A stretch of DNA of 64,000 nucleotides from Brachynemurus nebulosus (GCA_035578155.1 JAPWDM010000098.1:1-64000); one strand, 5' to 3'. Positions 20,277 to 32,654 are shown, counted from the stretch's first letter. The notes: generated by a model from the letters alone, not told the origin. Program-made: numbers and translations.

Positions 20277-22236
20277 TTATTTTAAAATATTTTGTTACCC
20301 TAAATCATAGATACCAGCGAAACACAATTCGATATCGATAATGGAAAGGCTGGGAAACTTTTAAAATTTGACAAAATTCAATTTTTTCACATTTTTTTTT
20401 ATCATTTTGTGTGTCTGCGTTTGTATGAACTTTTGAGTGCATATTTCGATAAAATAGACCAAAATAAACACTTTTTAAAGAATAAAAAAATCGATATCTC
20501 ACTTCGTTTCGAGATATCGAACGCGAAAATTAGAAAAATTGGCTTAATTTTAACAACTACGATTACCCCAACGCCGTAATTTGAGTGCATATTCTGGTAA
20601 AATCGCATAGGTGTAAACACTGCATGACGTAAAAATTATTACATCATCGGTACGGCAACGCGGCTTCGGACTCAGTCGGCAGTAACATACGGGGGGGGGT
20701 CTAAATTTCGTAAACGGTACGGTAACGATAGCGGGAAAATCAGGGCGCCATGCATTCTATTGACTTCAGCTTTACCCCAGAATGCAAGACGGGTAAAACC
20801 ACTTCTGAAACGAGAGTAAAGGGCGTTAAGTAATTCGTCACTACGGTTAAATTAAGTTTATTAATAAACTAAATACATACAGGACCGAAAGTTGAGTTAG
20901 ACGGAAGTTAATAATGTGTACTTGAACCTTATAATATTTTCACCAATAAGTAATTTCAGATCTTTTAATACAAATTTTCAGGTAAATAAATTTAAGAACG
21001 TTCTTGAATTTTCACAATGTTTTTGACATCATAAAGTTCGGTAATATTAATAATAATACAAGTTAAGTATTCTCAAAAAAAAAAATAAATAAATCTTCAA
21101 AAATGCTTTATAAATTGAAGCATAACGGTAAATGTAATGTTACTCATACAATTAATGTTTCTTTTAATAAAAAGACGCTTAAGTGTCGGAAAACTTAAAT
21201 TTTGTTACCTCCCTTTGTTATGGGTGATTTACTTGTATTTTATACGGAATTCATCTCGAAACATTGGAGTCCGGATGTACTAAAGATGCGGTAATTCAGT
21301 TATGCGGTACCAGTTTCCAACCAAAACGATCAATCGGTTCGTTGCAGGCCACAACCTGTCGGCTACACGTGGATCCACGGGAAGTTAAGCGGAATCCTCG
21401 GGAATAGATCAGTGTTTCAAATTGATAATTCGGCAGCGTTAACCAAAACGATGCAGAATACAACTTTATTGGCGGTAAATAATCGGTAATCCAGCATATA
21501 AATCAATGATTCCAAATCAGCGTTAAATCCAATCCATGAAAGGCGAAATCGAATCGAAAAATTGTAGAAAATGCGGTAAGATTCCAAAAGATCAAAATGT
21601 AGAAAATCTCGGAGAGATAAAAATAATAATCTCGAAAAATGCTCGAAAATCCAAAATAGAATGAATGAAGAAAAAGAAGAAAGATAAAGAAAAAAAATGA
21701 TGTCCTCTGAAAGAAACACGAGTATTTTAGTTTACGAAATATAACAATAAGAAAATAAACTCACCAGCGGAGAACATATAGAGATCGGCAATTAATCATG
21801 CAGGCTTTAAACAATCAGCCTGTAACTCGGCAGTGATGATATTAAAAAATGAACGAGAAAATCAAGAAATAATTCTGTATCGAAATGCATTTTTAAAAGT
21901 TTCGATTTGAAGATAGCAAATGATTTTCTTTAATACAGTGGTTTTCAAACAAACACTATCGGCAATTGACACTATTCGAAAGTCGAGAAAAACACTCAAA
22001 CTACACGGAAAGCACTTCAAAATGTATTTAGAAGAAGAGTAACTCGATAAAACCTTGATTTACTACACAAAACGATAATTTTATTCGGCAATTAACTAAC
22101 CAAACTTTACTTAAAACGTCAATTTAGGTTTGACCATAGGTTTGACAAACACTGACAACAACACTGCTGGACCTGTTGGACATCATATAATATAGGTACA
22201 AAATGTATTTAGTGCAACGCGTGCAACGGTACAATA
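20277..22236. other. Unassigned intergenic sequence
   Basis: AT-rich with a few GC patches (20640-20840, 21300-21410). The 100-codon minus-strand open frame at 21417-21719 is Phe/Leu/Ser-rich low-complexity sequence and was not accepted as a gene. Confidence 0.45.
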
Positions 22237-22239
22237 TAA

Positions 22240-22684
22240 AGCCGCTGCTACACGATGCTACGAACACCTTCCAACATTCGACGTTGGATGGTTCATAGCA
22301 TCGTGTAGTCGTTGTTCGAACCTACGAGTGTCCAATGTCGAGCGTCAAACGTTCGCATTTGGTCGTGTCCCGTTCGATGTCGGTATTCTTGCACCGAGTC
22401 AAAGGGATGCTTCGAACGTTTGAAGGTCAATGTTGGTTGTGTTCGTTGGTTGCGCACGACTCGTTCATGTGAAGAGAGACAACATCAGTGTATAACATTA
22501 GAGATAACATCAGATAGATAACAGCGTTGTCCACTGAGTACCAACACATTATCATTCGTATTGGATCAAACATTCGACTCACCGTGTAGCAGATACATTC
22601 GTCGCACCAACTATCGAACTTAATTGCCTCAAACGTTCGATCGAATGTTGGAAGGAACGTTCGTAGCATCGTGTAGAACCCGCT
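22240..22684. mobile_element. 445-bp MITE, copy 1 (Harbinger-like, TSD TAA)
   Basis: The ends are inverted repeats: AGCCGCTGCTACACGATGCT at the left against AGAACCCGCT preceded by AGCATCGTGT at the right. A second inverted GCATCGTGTAG lies at about 22297. It is flanked by TAA at 22237-22239 and 22685-22687. A 3-bp TWA duplication suggests PIF/Harbinger. The interior is rich in CGAACGTT-like words and has no transposase. Confidence 0.8.
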
Positions 22685-22904
22685 TAAGTACGGTATGTGG
22701 GTCGATATGCGTGTATTCAATGGAACGCATGTGAGGCTCGTTCCAACAGCGATACTACGGGAAATAAATGGGTTGGTTCAGGTCAACGATAGAAATTAGC
22801 CAAAAAAATAAAAGTTTCGTAACAACTGCGATAAATTTTTAAATCGGTTTGACATTTTTTCATACACTCGCAGAAGAGAGATAGATTCATGGTACATAAT
22901 TAAA

Positions 22905-23175
22905 TGTACATAATTACCAACATATTTTTTAGAATTTTACTTTATGGTATAGAAATGAATTACATCACAACAAAGTTGATAACTTTTGTTTCCATTCAAT
23001 ATAAAAATGTTAATTGATAAATATTATCTAAATTATACTAAGTGTTGAGAAGTTTTTATTTAATTGTATACGACGTTTTTTATAGATTGGAGGATAAAGA
23101 AAGAATTATAATTTTTTTTTTTAAATTCCCCGCCTAAAATTTATCATTTTGTACATAGTACACTTGTGAATTTGT
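22905..23175. repeat. Dispersed repeat B, copy 1
   Basis: About 270 bp from GTACATAATTACCAACAT through TGTTGAGAAGTTTTTATTTA to a TTTTGTACATAGTACA end. A diverged copy lies at 25675-25945, inside the hAT element. Non-coding. The stretches 22690-22900 and 23176-23740 show nothing else. Confidence 0.75.
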
Positions 23176-23744
23176 CAATACAGAAAAATAACTAAATAAC
23201 ATTCTACAATATTTATGATTTTATTTCATTCGCAAGTGTTTAAAAAATAATTTTATTACAAGTTTATTACACTTTTTTCATGTGTATCATATACATATGT
23301 TACTTGACATATTGTCATTTTAAGGTTATTCACTGGGAAGGTTATCGATTAAAATTCGATTTTCGTGTGAACAGCTCAGACACATGTTGCGTACATTTAT
23401 GTACAGACACTATCCAGACACAAAAAATTTGTTGAAGTGTGAACAGTAAAGAAATTTATGTCTGACATTTGTGTCGACATTTTGGTGTCTCGTGTATCCC
23501 GGGCCTTAGACAATATTTCTTGAACACTTTTAATTTCCATTTCCACAATTTTCACGATCTACACTAGTAATATTATTATAGAGAATCTCATTAAACAACT
23601 TTTAAAGCCACTCCAAGATTATTAAACGCCTTAAAACTTATTAAAATATTTAAATAAAATTTAATCTCAAAGAGTACATGTCCGCTCCTTGTTAGACACA
23701 AGTACCAACCAAGTGCACGTATACAAAATATAGTCTATCTCTAA

Positions 23745-24189
23745 AGCCGCTGCTACACGATGCTACGAACACCTTCCAACATTCGACGTTGGATGGTTCA
23801 TAGCATCGTGTAGCCGTTGTTCGAACCTACGAGTGTCCAATGTCGAGCGTCAAAGGTTCGCATTTGGTCGTGTCCCGTTCGATGTCGGTATTCTTGCACC
23901 GAGTCAAAGGGATGCTTCGAACGTTTGAAGGTCAGTGTTGGTTGCGTTCGTTGGTTGCGCACGACTCGTTCATGTGAAGAGAGACAACATCAGTGTATAA
24001 CATTAGAGATAACATCAGACAGATAACAGCGTTGTCCACTGAGTACCAACACATTATCATTCGTATTGGATCAAACATTCGACTCACCGTGTAGCAGATA
24101 CATTCGTCGCACCAACTATCGAACTTAATTGCCTCAAACGTTCGATCGAATGTTGGAAGGAACGTTCGTAGCATCGTGTAGAACCCGCT
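23745..24189. mobile_element. 445-bp MITE, copy 2
   Basis: Same length, orientation and ends as 22240-22684, with only a handful of substitutions by eye. Flanks are TAA (23742-23744) and TTA (24190-24192), a near-match to a TWA target duplication. Two nearly identical copies 1.06 kb apart imply recent mobility, or a segmental duplication confined to the element. Confidence 0.8.
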
Positions 24190-24195
24190 TTACAT

Positions 24196-24282
24196 GTTAC
24201 ACTGGTTCCAGTAGTGTAGAGATAGATATGTTGTCTCTATTACTCTATGGTAGTATCTCTATACTACTGAAACCAGTGTAAC
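24196..24282. repeat. 87-bp perfect-ended hairpin
   Basis: GTTACACTGGTTCCAGTAGT at 24196 is mirrored by ACTACTGAAACCAGTGTAAC ending at 24282. The arms are about 29 bp and continue through AGAGATA/TATCTCT. It is a miniature inverted-repeat element or foldback, directly adjoining MITE copy 2. Confidence 0.8.
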
Positions 24283-24960
24283 GCCAAAGGACAGAAAGTA
24301 CCGCACCACTATGTCATATATGTGCACGCGGAGTGTGTATGGGTGTATTGCATGTGGCATGCATCATGTACGTGAGGTACGTATACCACGTACACCGTGT
24401 ATAACAATATGACAACAATTGAAACAAACCCATTGATAGCTACTAAGTGAATGGCAACATAGTTCTGTAAAATGCACATACCTGCCCATAAGTGATTGCA
24501 GAAAAGAGATAGTTGTATTCCTTCTTATGTTCTATGGTTCAAACCAATAAGTATGTATGGTTTGTATGTATCAAATCAATAAGTATGTATGTACACACTA
24601 CCACACACTACCAACAACAACACAATTCTTTTAAAAAAATAATTAAGTATGTACGTTTAATTTACGTATCAAAGCTATGGTTATGATTTTGTATGATAAT
24701 GCATGTAGGTACATACTTAAAAAAATTCTTAATTCTGAACACAGAACACTTTTATTATTATCACACAGAATATTTATACACTTACATAAGTATTGTTACA
24801 TTCTCGCATTAATTTTTAATAAAAATATTTCAATTTAATTAAATTTCTTCAAAACGTTAATTTTAATATACAGTACAATGTGTCCCATTTTACTGTAATC
24901 CGAGTTATTCGTACATACGGTGTTTCCTCGCCTAGTTATAAAATGGTCGTGTTCCATTAC
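24283..24960. other. Unassigned intergenic sequence
   Basis: AT-rich with GTATGTAT-like simple words (24545-24600). No gene seen. Confidence 0.5.
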
Positions 24961-24968
24961 GGACACAC

Positions 24969-26236
24969 TAGGGATGTCGTTTTTTTAAAAAAAAATCGAT
25001 TTTTGAATCGATTTGTAATTGCCAACAAAAGAATCGATACTTAAATTATCGATTGTATTCAAAATCGATTCTAAGAGATCGATTCAAATTTGCTGTTGCA
25101 AAAGTTGCGGTAATTTTTAAGTAAAAATTTATAATTCAGAAAGATGAACTTTCAAAGTCTTTTAAGAAGAAAAATATTAACACTATGAGGCCCGAGCACT
25201 TTCACAGTAAACTTCCCCGGAAGCCGACAATATTTTTCAACAAATTTTATGTAAACAAGTACATAAAATGATTCCACAGAACACTAAATGATTCAACATG
25301 TATGTGTTAGACAGGTCCAAATATGAGTACATAGTTATTAATTTATTATTATTTTGATAAAATACATATATATGTGTACATACAAACATACAATACACAC
25401 ATACATACATATGTGGATATAAATATTATTTATAAAGAAAAGATGCAGCCTAGATATTTTGATAATAAAACATGTTATGTAATTTATATGTAAAAAAATG
25501 AAAAGTGTCCGGTACATAGTAATAAATTATTTTTATTAGAATAACATAAAATCTTTTTTATAAATATTTTTAAGTATTGTGTTTATTATTCTAAATATTG
25601 ATCGCGGTCGGCCTCTGAGGATGTTTTGTTTGGTTTCGGATGCCGAAGCCATGGGACTGAAAGTGTTAAGCGTGTACAACTGTACATACTTAATTACCAA
25701 CATTTTTTTAGAATTTTATTCTATGGTATAGAGATGAATCACATCACAGCAAAGTTGACAATTTTTATTTTCATATATAAAAATGCTAATTGTATAAATA
25801 TTATCTAAATTGTACTAAATGTTGAGAAGTTTTTTTTTATTTAATTGCATACAAAGTTTTTTTTATAGATTAAGGGATAAAAAAAGAATTATAATTTCTT
25901 TTTTTAAATTTCCCGCTTAAACTTTGTTTTGTACATGGTACAGTTGTCAATTTTGACAATTTGATTTGATGCATAGAGATTTGATTATATGCATTTGATG
26001 CGTGTGATGCTTAAAATTTAGTAATCGTTGTACCGATAATAGATTTAAATTTAAATTAATAAATAAATAGCAACGTATAAATAAAAAAGCAATTTATGTT
26101 TTAAAAAAAAAATCGTTTCGCGATTTCCATAAAATAAAAATCGATGTGTGAATCGATCTCAAAATCAATAATCGATTAAAAATCGGTTTTCATACTTCCG
26201 ATTAATCGATTTCTCGATTAAAAAACGACATCCCTA
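24969..26236. mobile_element. Non-autonomous hAT element with 8-bp TSD
   Basis: Ends TAGGGATGTCGTTTTTT (24969) and the reverse complement AAAAAACGACATCCCTA (to 26236). A perfect 8-bp duplication, GGACACAC, lies at 24961-24968 and 26237-26244, the signature of hAT. The subterminal regions are full of AATCGATT words at both ends. There is no transposase, so it depends on another element. Dispersed repeat B copy 2 (25675-25945) lies inside it. Confidence 0.9.
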
Positions 26237-26244
26237 GGACACAC

Positions 26245-26815
26245 GACACTGTGTAACACAATGCATTTCTTTTTTACAATTTTATGCAAGACTAACCTTT
26301 TAATTGCATTTAAAAGCATTTAAAATGTTAGTATTGCAAGAAAATTTTTTAAAAAAGTAGTTTTTTTGTGAAAGCATTTTGAAAAAAAAGCTGTGAAATT
26401 ACAGCATTTTGAAAAAAAATATGGTTAAATATATGGTTAAATAATAATACTTACAGCGTTTTGAAAACTAATGAATACAAGTAAATATTAGATCAGAAGA
26501 TAGGGAGGGGCGTATACATTAACATTAACATGCAGCATTTTGAAAAAAAAAACACCTAATATATTTAAAGAAAATAAATGTGAAATACAACGTTTTGTTT
26601 AATATTACTTTACCAAACTATAGAAATTTAATTCAAGTATGTGGAGATCTATTTTACTAAAAAAAAAAAGATTTAGCATTTACAGCGTTTTGAAAAAAAG
26701 CTCCACATTTTAGGTTATGGTGAAAATTGTTAAAATTATGAAGTACATGGTCCACAAAATCATAACCTAAAATTTTCACATCACAATTTTCACCATAACC
26801 TAAAATTTACAATAG
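26245..26815. repeat. Irregular ACAGCRTTTTGAAAA repeats and an inverted pair
   Basis: The phrase GCRTTTTGAAAA recurs at about 26374, 26404, 26457, 26533 and 26683 at uneven spacing. At 26709-26733, TTTTAGGTTATGGTGAAAAT is mirrored by ATTTTCACCATAACCTAAAA ending at 26812, just before the Penelope fragment. No coding potential. Confidence 0.55.
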
Positions 26816-26817
26816 AA

Positions 26818-27667
26818 TTAGAAAACAATAATCAACTAACATTTCTCGATACACTTATTTTCAAAAAACAAAATCTTCTTTCTTCAATGTGGTATAGAAA
26901 GCCTTATGTTTCCTCCCGTATCCTAAATTATCACTCAGTTCACACTTCACAATTAAAATACAACGTAGCTTCAAATTTGATAAATAGATCCCTCAGATTG
27001 AGTCACCATCTTCACCGTCCCCGTGCGCTGAAAAATGCTCAACATATTTTAACGCTTAATAACTACCCCAGAAAATTAATACTGAATATTACCAAAAAAT
27101 TGACTCATAGACTTTTCAATAATTGTTCCGAAAACTCCATTAAGCAGAACACGCTCAACAAACATTATTTTTCTCTTCCTTTTACCGGACAGCACCCGGA
27201 CAGAAAATATTAAAAAAATCTTGAAACCTTTTAGTCTCCACCCAGCTTTCCAATATTCCACAAACCTAAAAAATTTTTATTCAAATTTAAAACCCTCAAC
27301 CTCCACAAGCAACCGTCAAAATGTGGTTTATATGATCCGTTGTCGGGATTGTGATGCGGCCTATGTGGGTAACACCAAACAAAAACTATCGCACAGACTT
27401 GATCAGCATCGTCGGAATGTCCAACGTGGCGACACTAGCTCCGGCCTAGCACAACATTCATGGCACAACAACCATCGTTTTGATTTTGAAAACCCCACAG
27501 TAATACAAACAGAAGCACATTCTAGAAAAAGATTCTTTCTAGAACATTGCTGGATATGTTCCATACATCCCAACGCCAACCTTGCCACGGACTCGTCTGA
27601 ACTTGACAGCCAATACAGTCACACCTTCAACAAATTCGCGCCCAATACCTTGCCGAAACATATATAA
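26818..27667 (+). pseudogene. Penelope-like RT C-terminus and GIY-YIG endonuclease, frameshifted
   Basis: The first frame (to 27213) gives the RT thumb region: LTFLDTLIF, WYRKPYVSSRILNYHSVH and FSLPFTGQHPDRKY. A one-base shift near 27208 moves to the second frame (to 27667) with the nuclease: a VYMIRC...YVG pair (GIY-YIG), LSHRLDQHRRN with the catalytic Arg, and FFLEHCWI with the catalytic Glu. CRDC and the following HSWHNNH supply the Cys/His set seen in animal Penelope nucleases. The nuclease frame is intact but the fusion is broken and the RT core absent, so it is inactive. Confidence 0.85.
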
Positions 27668-27973
27668 ACCGCCAACTTTTTTCGCACGTTGTCATTTTGT
27701 TTGCCAACACTGTAACTGAATTTTATATTTTTTTCTAAAAAAATTAATTCACAATGTAATTATCGAACAAATAATTTTTCTTTTATACAACAATGTTTTT
27801 AAGTTTTTAATTTTAAATTTTAATTTCATAAAAAATACCTTTTTGTGATATTATTTTATAATTTTTTTCCATGTAAGTAATTGCATGTTTTTTGACAACT
27901 ATTTGTTTACTATTAATTTCATAAATATGCACTGTATTTTTATATATTGTTTTTATTTTTATTAAAGGAATAC

Positions 27974-28008
27974 GCCTGAAGACGGAAGCACTAGCTCTTC
28001 CGAAACCG
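27974..28008 (+). ncRNA. Possible degenerate hammerhead-ribozyme core at the Penelope 3' end
   Basis: CTGAAGA (27976-27982) fits the CUGANGA box, followed by a GGAAG/CTTCC stem and then GAAAC (28002-28006). Penelope-like elements are known to carry hammerhead motifs in their terminal repeats. Stems I and III and the cleavage site were not established, so this is only a candidate. Confidence 0.3.
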
Positions 28009-28128
28009 GTTGCGCAATTTTTAAATTAAATTAATCTTTCATTTTATTTTTTCCTGATGACTTCCACTCCTAATGTTTCCATTATTTCAATATTATAGTC
28101 ATCTAAACCTTTATATTTATATTTATAT

Positions 28129-28303
28129 TTACATTAAGTTTACGTTAAAATCTTCTGTAATTTCATCTTCTCTGTCATCATCAACTGAAAATAAAATAAA
28201 AATTCATTAAAATAAATTTAAAAAATCATATCTATTTAGTCTACTTACTTGAGTCAAGATCCATTATTTCTACAACGGTTTTTGTTTCAGTTATTTTAGG
28301 CAT
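28129..28303 (-). other. Tiny two-exon open frame (36 codons), uncertain
   Basis: On the minus strand, ATG at 28303 begins MPKITETKTVVEIMDLDS. A consensus donor GTAAGT starts at 28248, and an acceptor TTTTCAG ends at 28185. Joining 28303-28249 to 28184-28129 gives a continuous 36-aa acidic peptide (DDDREDEITEDF) ending in TAA. An initiator-like TTTCAGT lies about 50 bases upstream. A further frame (28110-28048) with GLDDYNIEIMETLGVEV is in another phase. No family is recognised. It could be a relic of a small gene or chance. Confidence 0.25.
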
Positions 28304-28309
28304 TTTGAA

Positions 28310-29060
28310 ACTATTTTTCTCTATTTTAAAGAAAATATTACTGAAATTTTCACCTTTCACAGAACTAATTTTATTAAGGTTATGTTGTTATTTGTTAACT
28401 TGACATTTGTTTACATAATAACACCGTAGGTATGGTAGGTATTAACTTTAAATACGATGTGACATTACCGACAGAACGTCGATAGAGCTAATATACAACA
28501 AAAAAACTAACGTAGAGCACAATATAATTGATGCCAAAAAAAAAATAGCTTTCTTTTATGAAAACGCAAAATTGCTGTAGTCATTTTTTCTTTAAGTATT
28601 CGTCACATATAACGGTGAAAGTGTTAATTTATGATTTTTGGCTGGTTTTTATTTATTTATTTTTTTTTAAGGACAGTGACCCCTCTAGTATATGCATGTG
28701 CAACTCATTAATTATTTTCTTAAATTTTATTATTATTATTACCGATTCCCCCTCTTTTTCAAATTTTTATGATAGACCAAAATTATAAGGCTCTTCTTCG
28801 AAGGCCTAAAAATTCTTTAATGACTTGAAAAATTGGTTGATTTACAATGATTTTTATTTTCCTAGTAGTTTTATAATTATTACTTTGAACACTATTTTTA
28901 ATCCAAATTTCAAAGCAGTCAGTGAGTGCCCAAAATTATGATTTTTGGACAATGCAATTTTTGAAACTATTCCAGCTAAACGTATGAAAATTGGAATACT
29001 TCTTCTTTTATGCAATTGTCACTATAAGGACTAATAAGTATTGTCACTAAAAGATACGAA
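28310..29060. other. Unassigned AT-rich sequence
   Basis: No gene or repeat structure recognised. Confidence 0.5.
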
Positions 29061-29062
29061 AT

Positions 29063-29288
29063 AAAAACTTTTTTAAAAACCGACTTCAAAAATTAAAAAA
29101 TAATTAATAGCACGACTTTCGAAGTCAGGCGGGGCGCGAAATATAAAAAAATATAGATCTTGAAAAATTTATGAATTTTTTCAAGAACCTCCGATCGCAA
29201 TTTTTTATACGACACCCCGCCTGACTTCGAAATGCGTCCTATTAATTATTTTTAATTTTTGAAGTCGATTTTTTAAAAAAGTTTTTTT
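29063..29288. mobile_element. Foldback MITE, about 226 bp
   Basis: AAAAACTTTTTTAAAAACCG at 29063 and GACTTTCGAAGTCAGGCGGG are mirrored by CCCGCCTGACTTCGAAATGC and TCGATTTTTTAAAAAAGTTT near the right end. Arms of about 95 bp with mismatches flank a short loop centred on 29173. Target duplication not resolved; family unknown. Confidence 0.75.
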
Positions 29289-29999
29289 TTTAAGCTTTTT
29301 TTGCGAAATATTGAACTTCAAAGTTTATGTTTCCTACTCCTTTGATTTATTGAACGGAATTATTCTTTAAATGTATTCATTTTTGTTGTAACGTTCAAAA
29401 CGGTTATTTAATAAATTTATTAAAATGAATGTGTAAATGAAAATTTAAAAACTTTGTGTTCCTAGAATAAAAATGATGAAAACCAGTTGAAACCAACAAA
29501 ATCGGATAGATTTTAGAATAAAACAAATTGCTTTAACGTTTCATGTTGATTAACAAGCCGGTCGTGAAAAGAAATATATTATAATACATAGCGAAATACA
29601 TGTAGTTTTGTGGGAAATAGCGAATTTTTGATACATTTTCACAAAAAATAAAATACCTAGTAAGTAAGTGAATCTGTTTAAATACGTATACAAAATTTCA
29701 GAGTGACTAGGAAAAGCGTTGTTCAATAAAAAAATAATTTTTGGAATAAATGAATCATTAACATAAAATTTGGTAACCACTGGCAACGTTCTGTTAAATA
29801 AGGCATGGCAGGAAATTCTTGTAATGGGTAGAAAGTTCTTGTAATGGGTTTTCAGTTAAAATTATTTTGAAAAACCTGAGTCGATAACTTTAAGAGATAA
29901 AGGAACCAAACTAACTTATAATTGATACAAAATAAAGAATATAAGTATTCAATATTTCATCCCGAATGTTCTGAAAAACTTTAATTATTGCGGAACCCT
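29289..29999. other. Unassigned AT-rich sequence
   Basis: Nothing recognised. Confidence 0.5.
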
Positions 30000-30004
30000 G
30001 GCTT

Positions 30005-30040
30005 AATACGTGTCCAACACGCACTTGACGAATTTTAATA
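30005..30040 (+). repeat. Dispersed stem-loop motif, copy 2
   Basis: TACGTGTCCAACACGCACTT followed by GACGAATTTT matches the stem-loop at 20196-20240 (opposite strand) and 35683-35716 (same strand). The core CGTGT-CMA-ACACG is a short palindrome. Confidence 0.55.
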
Positions 30041-30107
30041 TTGTTAAAAATACCATAAGTAGGTATAAGATGTATTTGTATATTTGGTGTACATCAGGCG
30101 TATCAAC

Positions 30108-30431
30108 CAGGACCGTAACTAGGCTGGCGTCCTGCCCCCAGCCAAAGGGGGTCCCCAGGAGAATACAAGAAATTCCAAATTTCCTTTCTTGGCAAATTTT
30201 AAGGGCGGTATTCCTATAAACTTGGGACAGCAAACGAGCAACTGACTGACAAGCAAAAAAAAAGGTCGTTGCTTTTTTTTGCCGGGGGGCGTAGTGTTAG
30301 AGGTGGTATTAGGGCTGCAAACGACTGACGAACAAAAAAATGGGCGCAATTTTTTATTTTTGCCCGGGCGGCGTAGGGGCCCCGAATGTACTTTCGGCCC
30401 CCGGGTTCCTGAAGATCTAGTTACGGCCCTG
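30108..30431. mobile_element. 324-bp hAT MITE with 8-bp TSD
   Basis: Ends CAGGACCGTAACTAG (30108) and CTAGTTACGGCCCTG (to 30431), flanked by a perfect duplication GTATCAAC at 30100-30107 and 30432-30439. GC-rich interior with two related blocks: ACTGACTGACAAGCAAAAAA near 30241 and ACGACTGACGAACAAAAAAA near 30320. No ORF. hAT by TIR and TSD. Confidence 0.9.
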
Positions 30432-30439
30432 GTATCAAC

Positions 30440-32459
30440 AAGTTGACTACGAATGAAATAACTAAATTCCCTATACTACTCGCTACTGAGTTATTACTAT
30501 GTTGGAAGTATTAATGTCTTTCTTGTGACGAATAAAATAGGTACCTACGATAGAACTAGAATATTTCGATATTGTGGTACATTAAATATCAGTGGAACAA
30601 AAATGAAGAAAATTCACCTCACGAAATGTAACACTCGAGCGGGAATGTATTGTGTAATATGTGTTAGAGAATGGGAAAGTAGGACTTATTAAGTTCAAAG
30701 GATTTAATGAACAAAAAATATCTCTTAGTGTGTACATATCGTCCTTCTAACGAGGATTAATGTCTAGGATTAAAAGAGGAAAAAAGGTAGTGTCTAAGTA
30801 CTTACTTGTTGAATAATATTTTTTAACGTGGGTACGTGTTTATTAAAGCTTGAAAAAGATTAATTTGTAGGTTATTTTATATACATATCTAGCAATCTTT
30901 ACGTTTTTATGACCTAACCTATACGTTTTTATGACACTTATCGACGTTCCTATCATGAATATATGATTCTGAATATTTTATGAATATACACGAAATTTTT
31001 TAATTTTTTTTGTCTGTATACAGGTACTATTAACACGGGGTCTTCATCAGACATAATTAATGTCAAGATATATCTATTAACATAATTTATGTCTTAACAT
31101 ATAATCAATAGTGACATGTTTCGTTTCTAATACACAAATAAAATGTATCAAGAAAAAAGGTATTTTTTGGCCCCAAGAATATTAAAAATTTGCTTTAAAG
31201 TTAGCGAAAATAGTCTAAACGAACAGAAAAATAACTTCTTTCTATATCCCAATCAAATCTTGATTTGTACCATCACCGCATACGTCCCGTAAAGTCGGTT
31301 GGAGAATAGACTTTAAATAATATGTCTTTAAAGAAACTAGTTTATCTAAATTTTAACCCCCGCCCATAATGTATTCAGAAAGATTTTCCTGTTTTAAAAT
31401 GTTAATTGGAGAGAAAATGTCGCATCAGTTTTTCATATTTTTTTTATTTCTATTCTTAAATATTAATATCTAACACTAGTAAAAGTTTCTGTTTTTATGT
31501 ATAAAAGTATGAGGATTTCTTCACACACTACATATTTGTAGATAGGTCTTTTTTAGACAGAATAAAAACAGATTTTGAATATGAAACCTATTTGTCATTC
31601 TTGTTTATCTTTCAAAAATTACATATTTATTTTTAAAATTTAAATATGTGTAAGGAAAGAGCACGGATTAGCACAACATTATTAGTCTGTATTTAACATC
31701 AAGAAAAGTGGTGCCAAGAATATTTTGAATTTGGTAGTCACAGATAAAAATGTTTAACCATAAACTTGACGATTTGTATTATTTTCGAACATATTACTTA
31801 ACTATTTTAATGTAAAAATTGTTTCTTCCGGCATTGCTGACACCAAATACGAATCTAATGGCGATTGTTAATGCTTAATTAAATTATTCTAGTCATATAA
31901 TATTCTAATATTCCCGTGTATGTCTCTTTGAAATGTTTAGATCACATTTTAATTAATTATGCACTGCTAAATAAAAAACGATATTTTGTCTGGGAAATTT
32001 GAACAAATTATTAATCTAGGTCTCAAATTGCTTTTTTCAGAAACTTAAGACCCTATACAATATCCGTAAATGAAGAATAGACAATAATTTTTTAAAAAAA
32101 GTTCTAATTTTTTAGATATTTTTATTTATCAGTCAAATAAATCAGCACACTGTTGTTTAGGTGTGAACCTTGGAGGAATGAATGAGTATGGAGATCTCAT
32201 TGGATGCATTTCTAATATGTACTATCATTTGTGGACAGATCATTAGTATGACTATACGTACCAAAAATTATCTGACTGGTGCAGTACATGTTAACAGATA
32301 GTAAGATATTAGAGTAGGACTGTTAGGGATGTCTGTCTGTCTGTCTATTCACGCATTACGCAAAAACTATTGGACGGATTTTAATGAAATTTGGTGTGAT
32401 AACTTATTACCTGGGTCAACATTTTTTACTCCGAAAAAACGTCTCCTTTCCACTGATCT
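30440..32459. other. Unassigned AT-rich sequence
   Basis: Two kilobases without a recognised gene. A phrase common in insect repeats, with (GTCT)n then ATTGGACGGATTTTAATGAA, occurs at 32328-32385. Confidence 0.5.
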
Positions 32460-32487
32460 AGAACCCGAAAATCTACTTCACTAAAAT

Positions 32488-32496
32488 TTATATATA

Positions 32497-32549
<53 letters not shown>

Positions 32550-32577
32550 ATATATATATGTATATACTCGTATACTC

Positions 32578-32647
<70 letters not shown>

Positions 32648-32654
32648 TTATGTG
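32488..32654. repeat. (AT)n microsatellite, interrupted
   Basis: Long TA dinucleotide run broken by ACCTA and GTATACTCGTATACTCG. Confidence 0.95.

Larger units (their letters stand above)
26816..28010 (+). mobile_element. 5'-truncated Penelope-like retroelement
   Basis: Plus-strand remnant holding the end of the reverse transcriptase and a GIY-YIG endonuclease, then about 340 bp of AT-rich 3' sequence. It ends near CCTGAAGACGGAAG...CTTCCGAAACCGG (27975-28008), a motif typical of the ends of this type of element. The RT palm and everything upstream are missing. Penelope-like elements pair an RT with a GIY-YIG nuclease, and that combination is what identifies it. Confidence 0.85.

Noticed and set aside
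21417..21719. 100-codon minus-strand frame
   Set aside because: Phe/Ser/Leu-rich, AT-driven, no motif or context.
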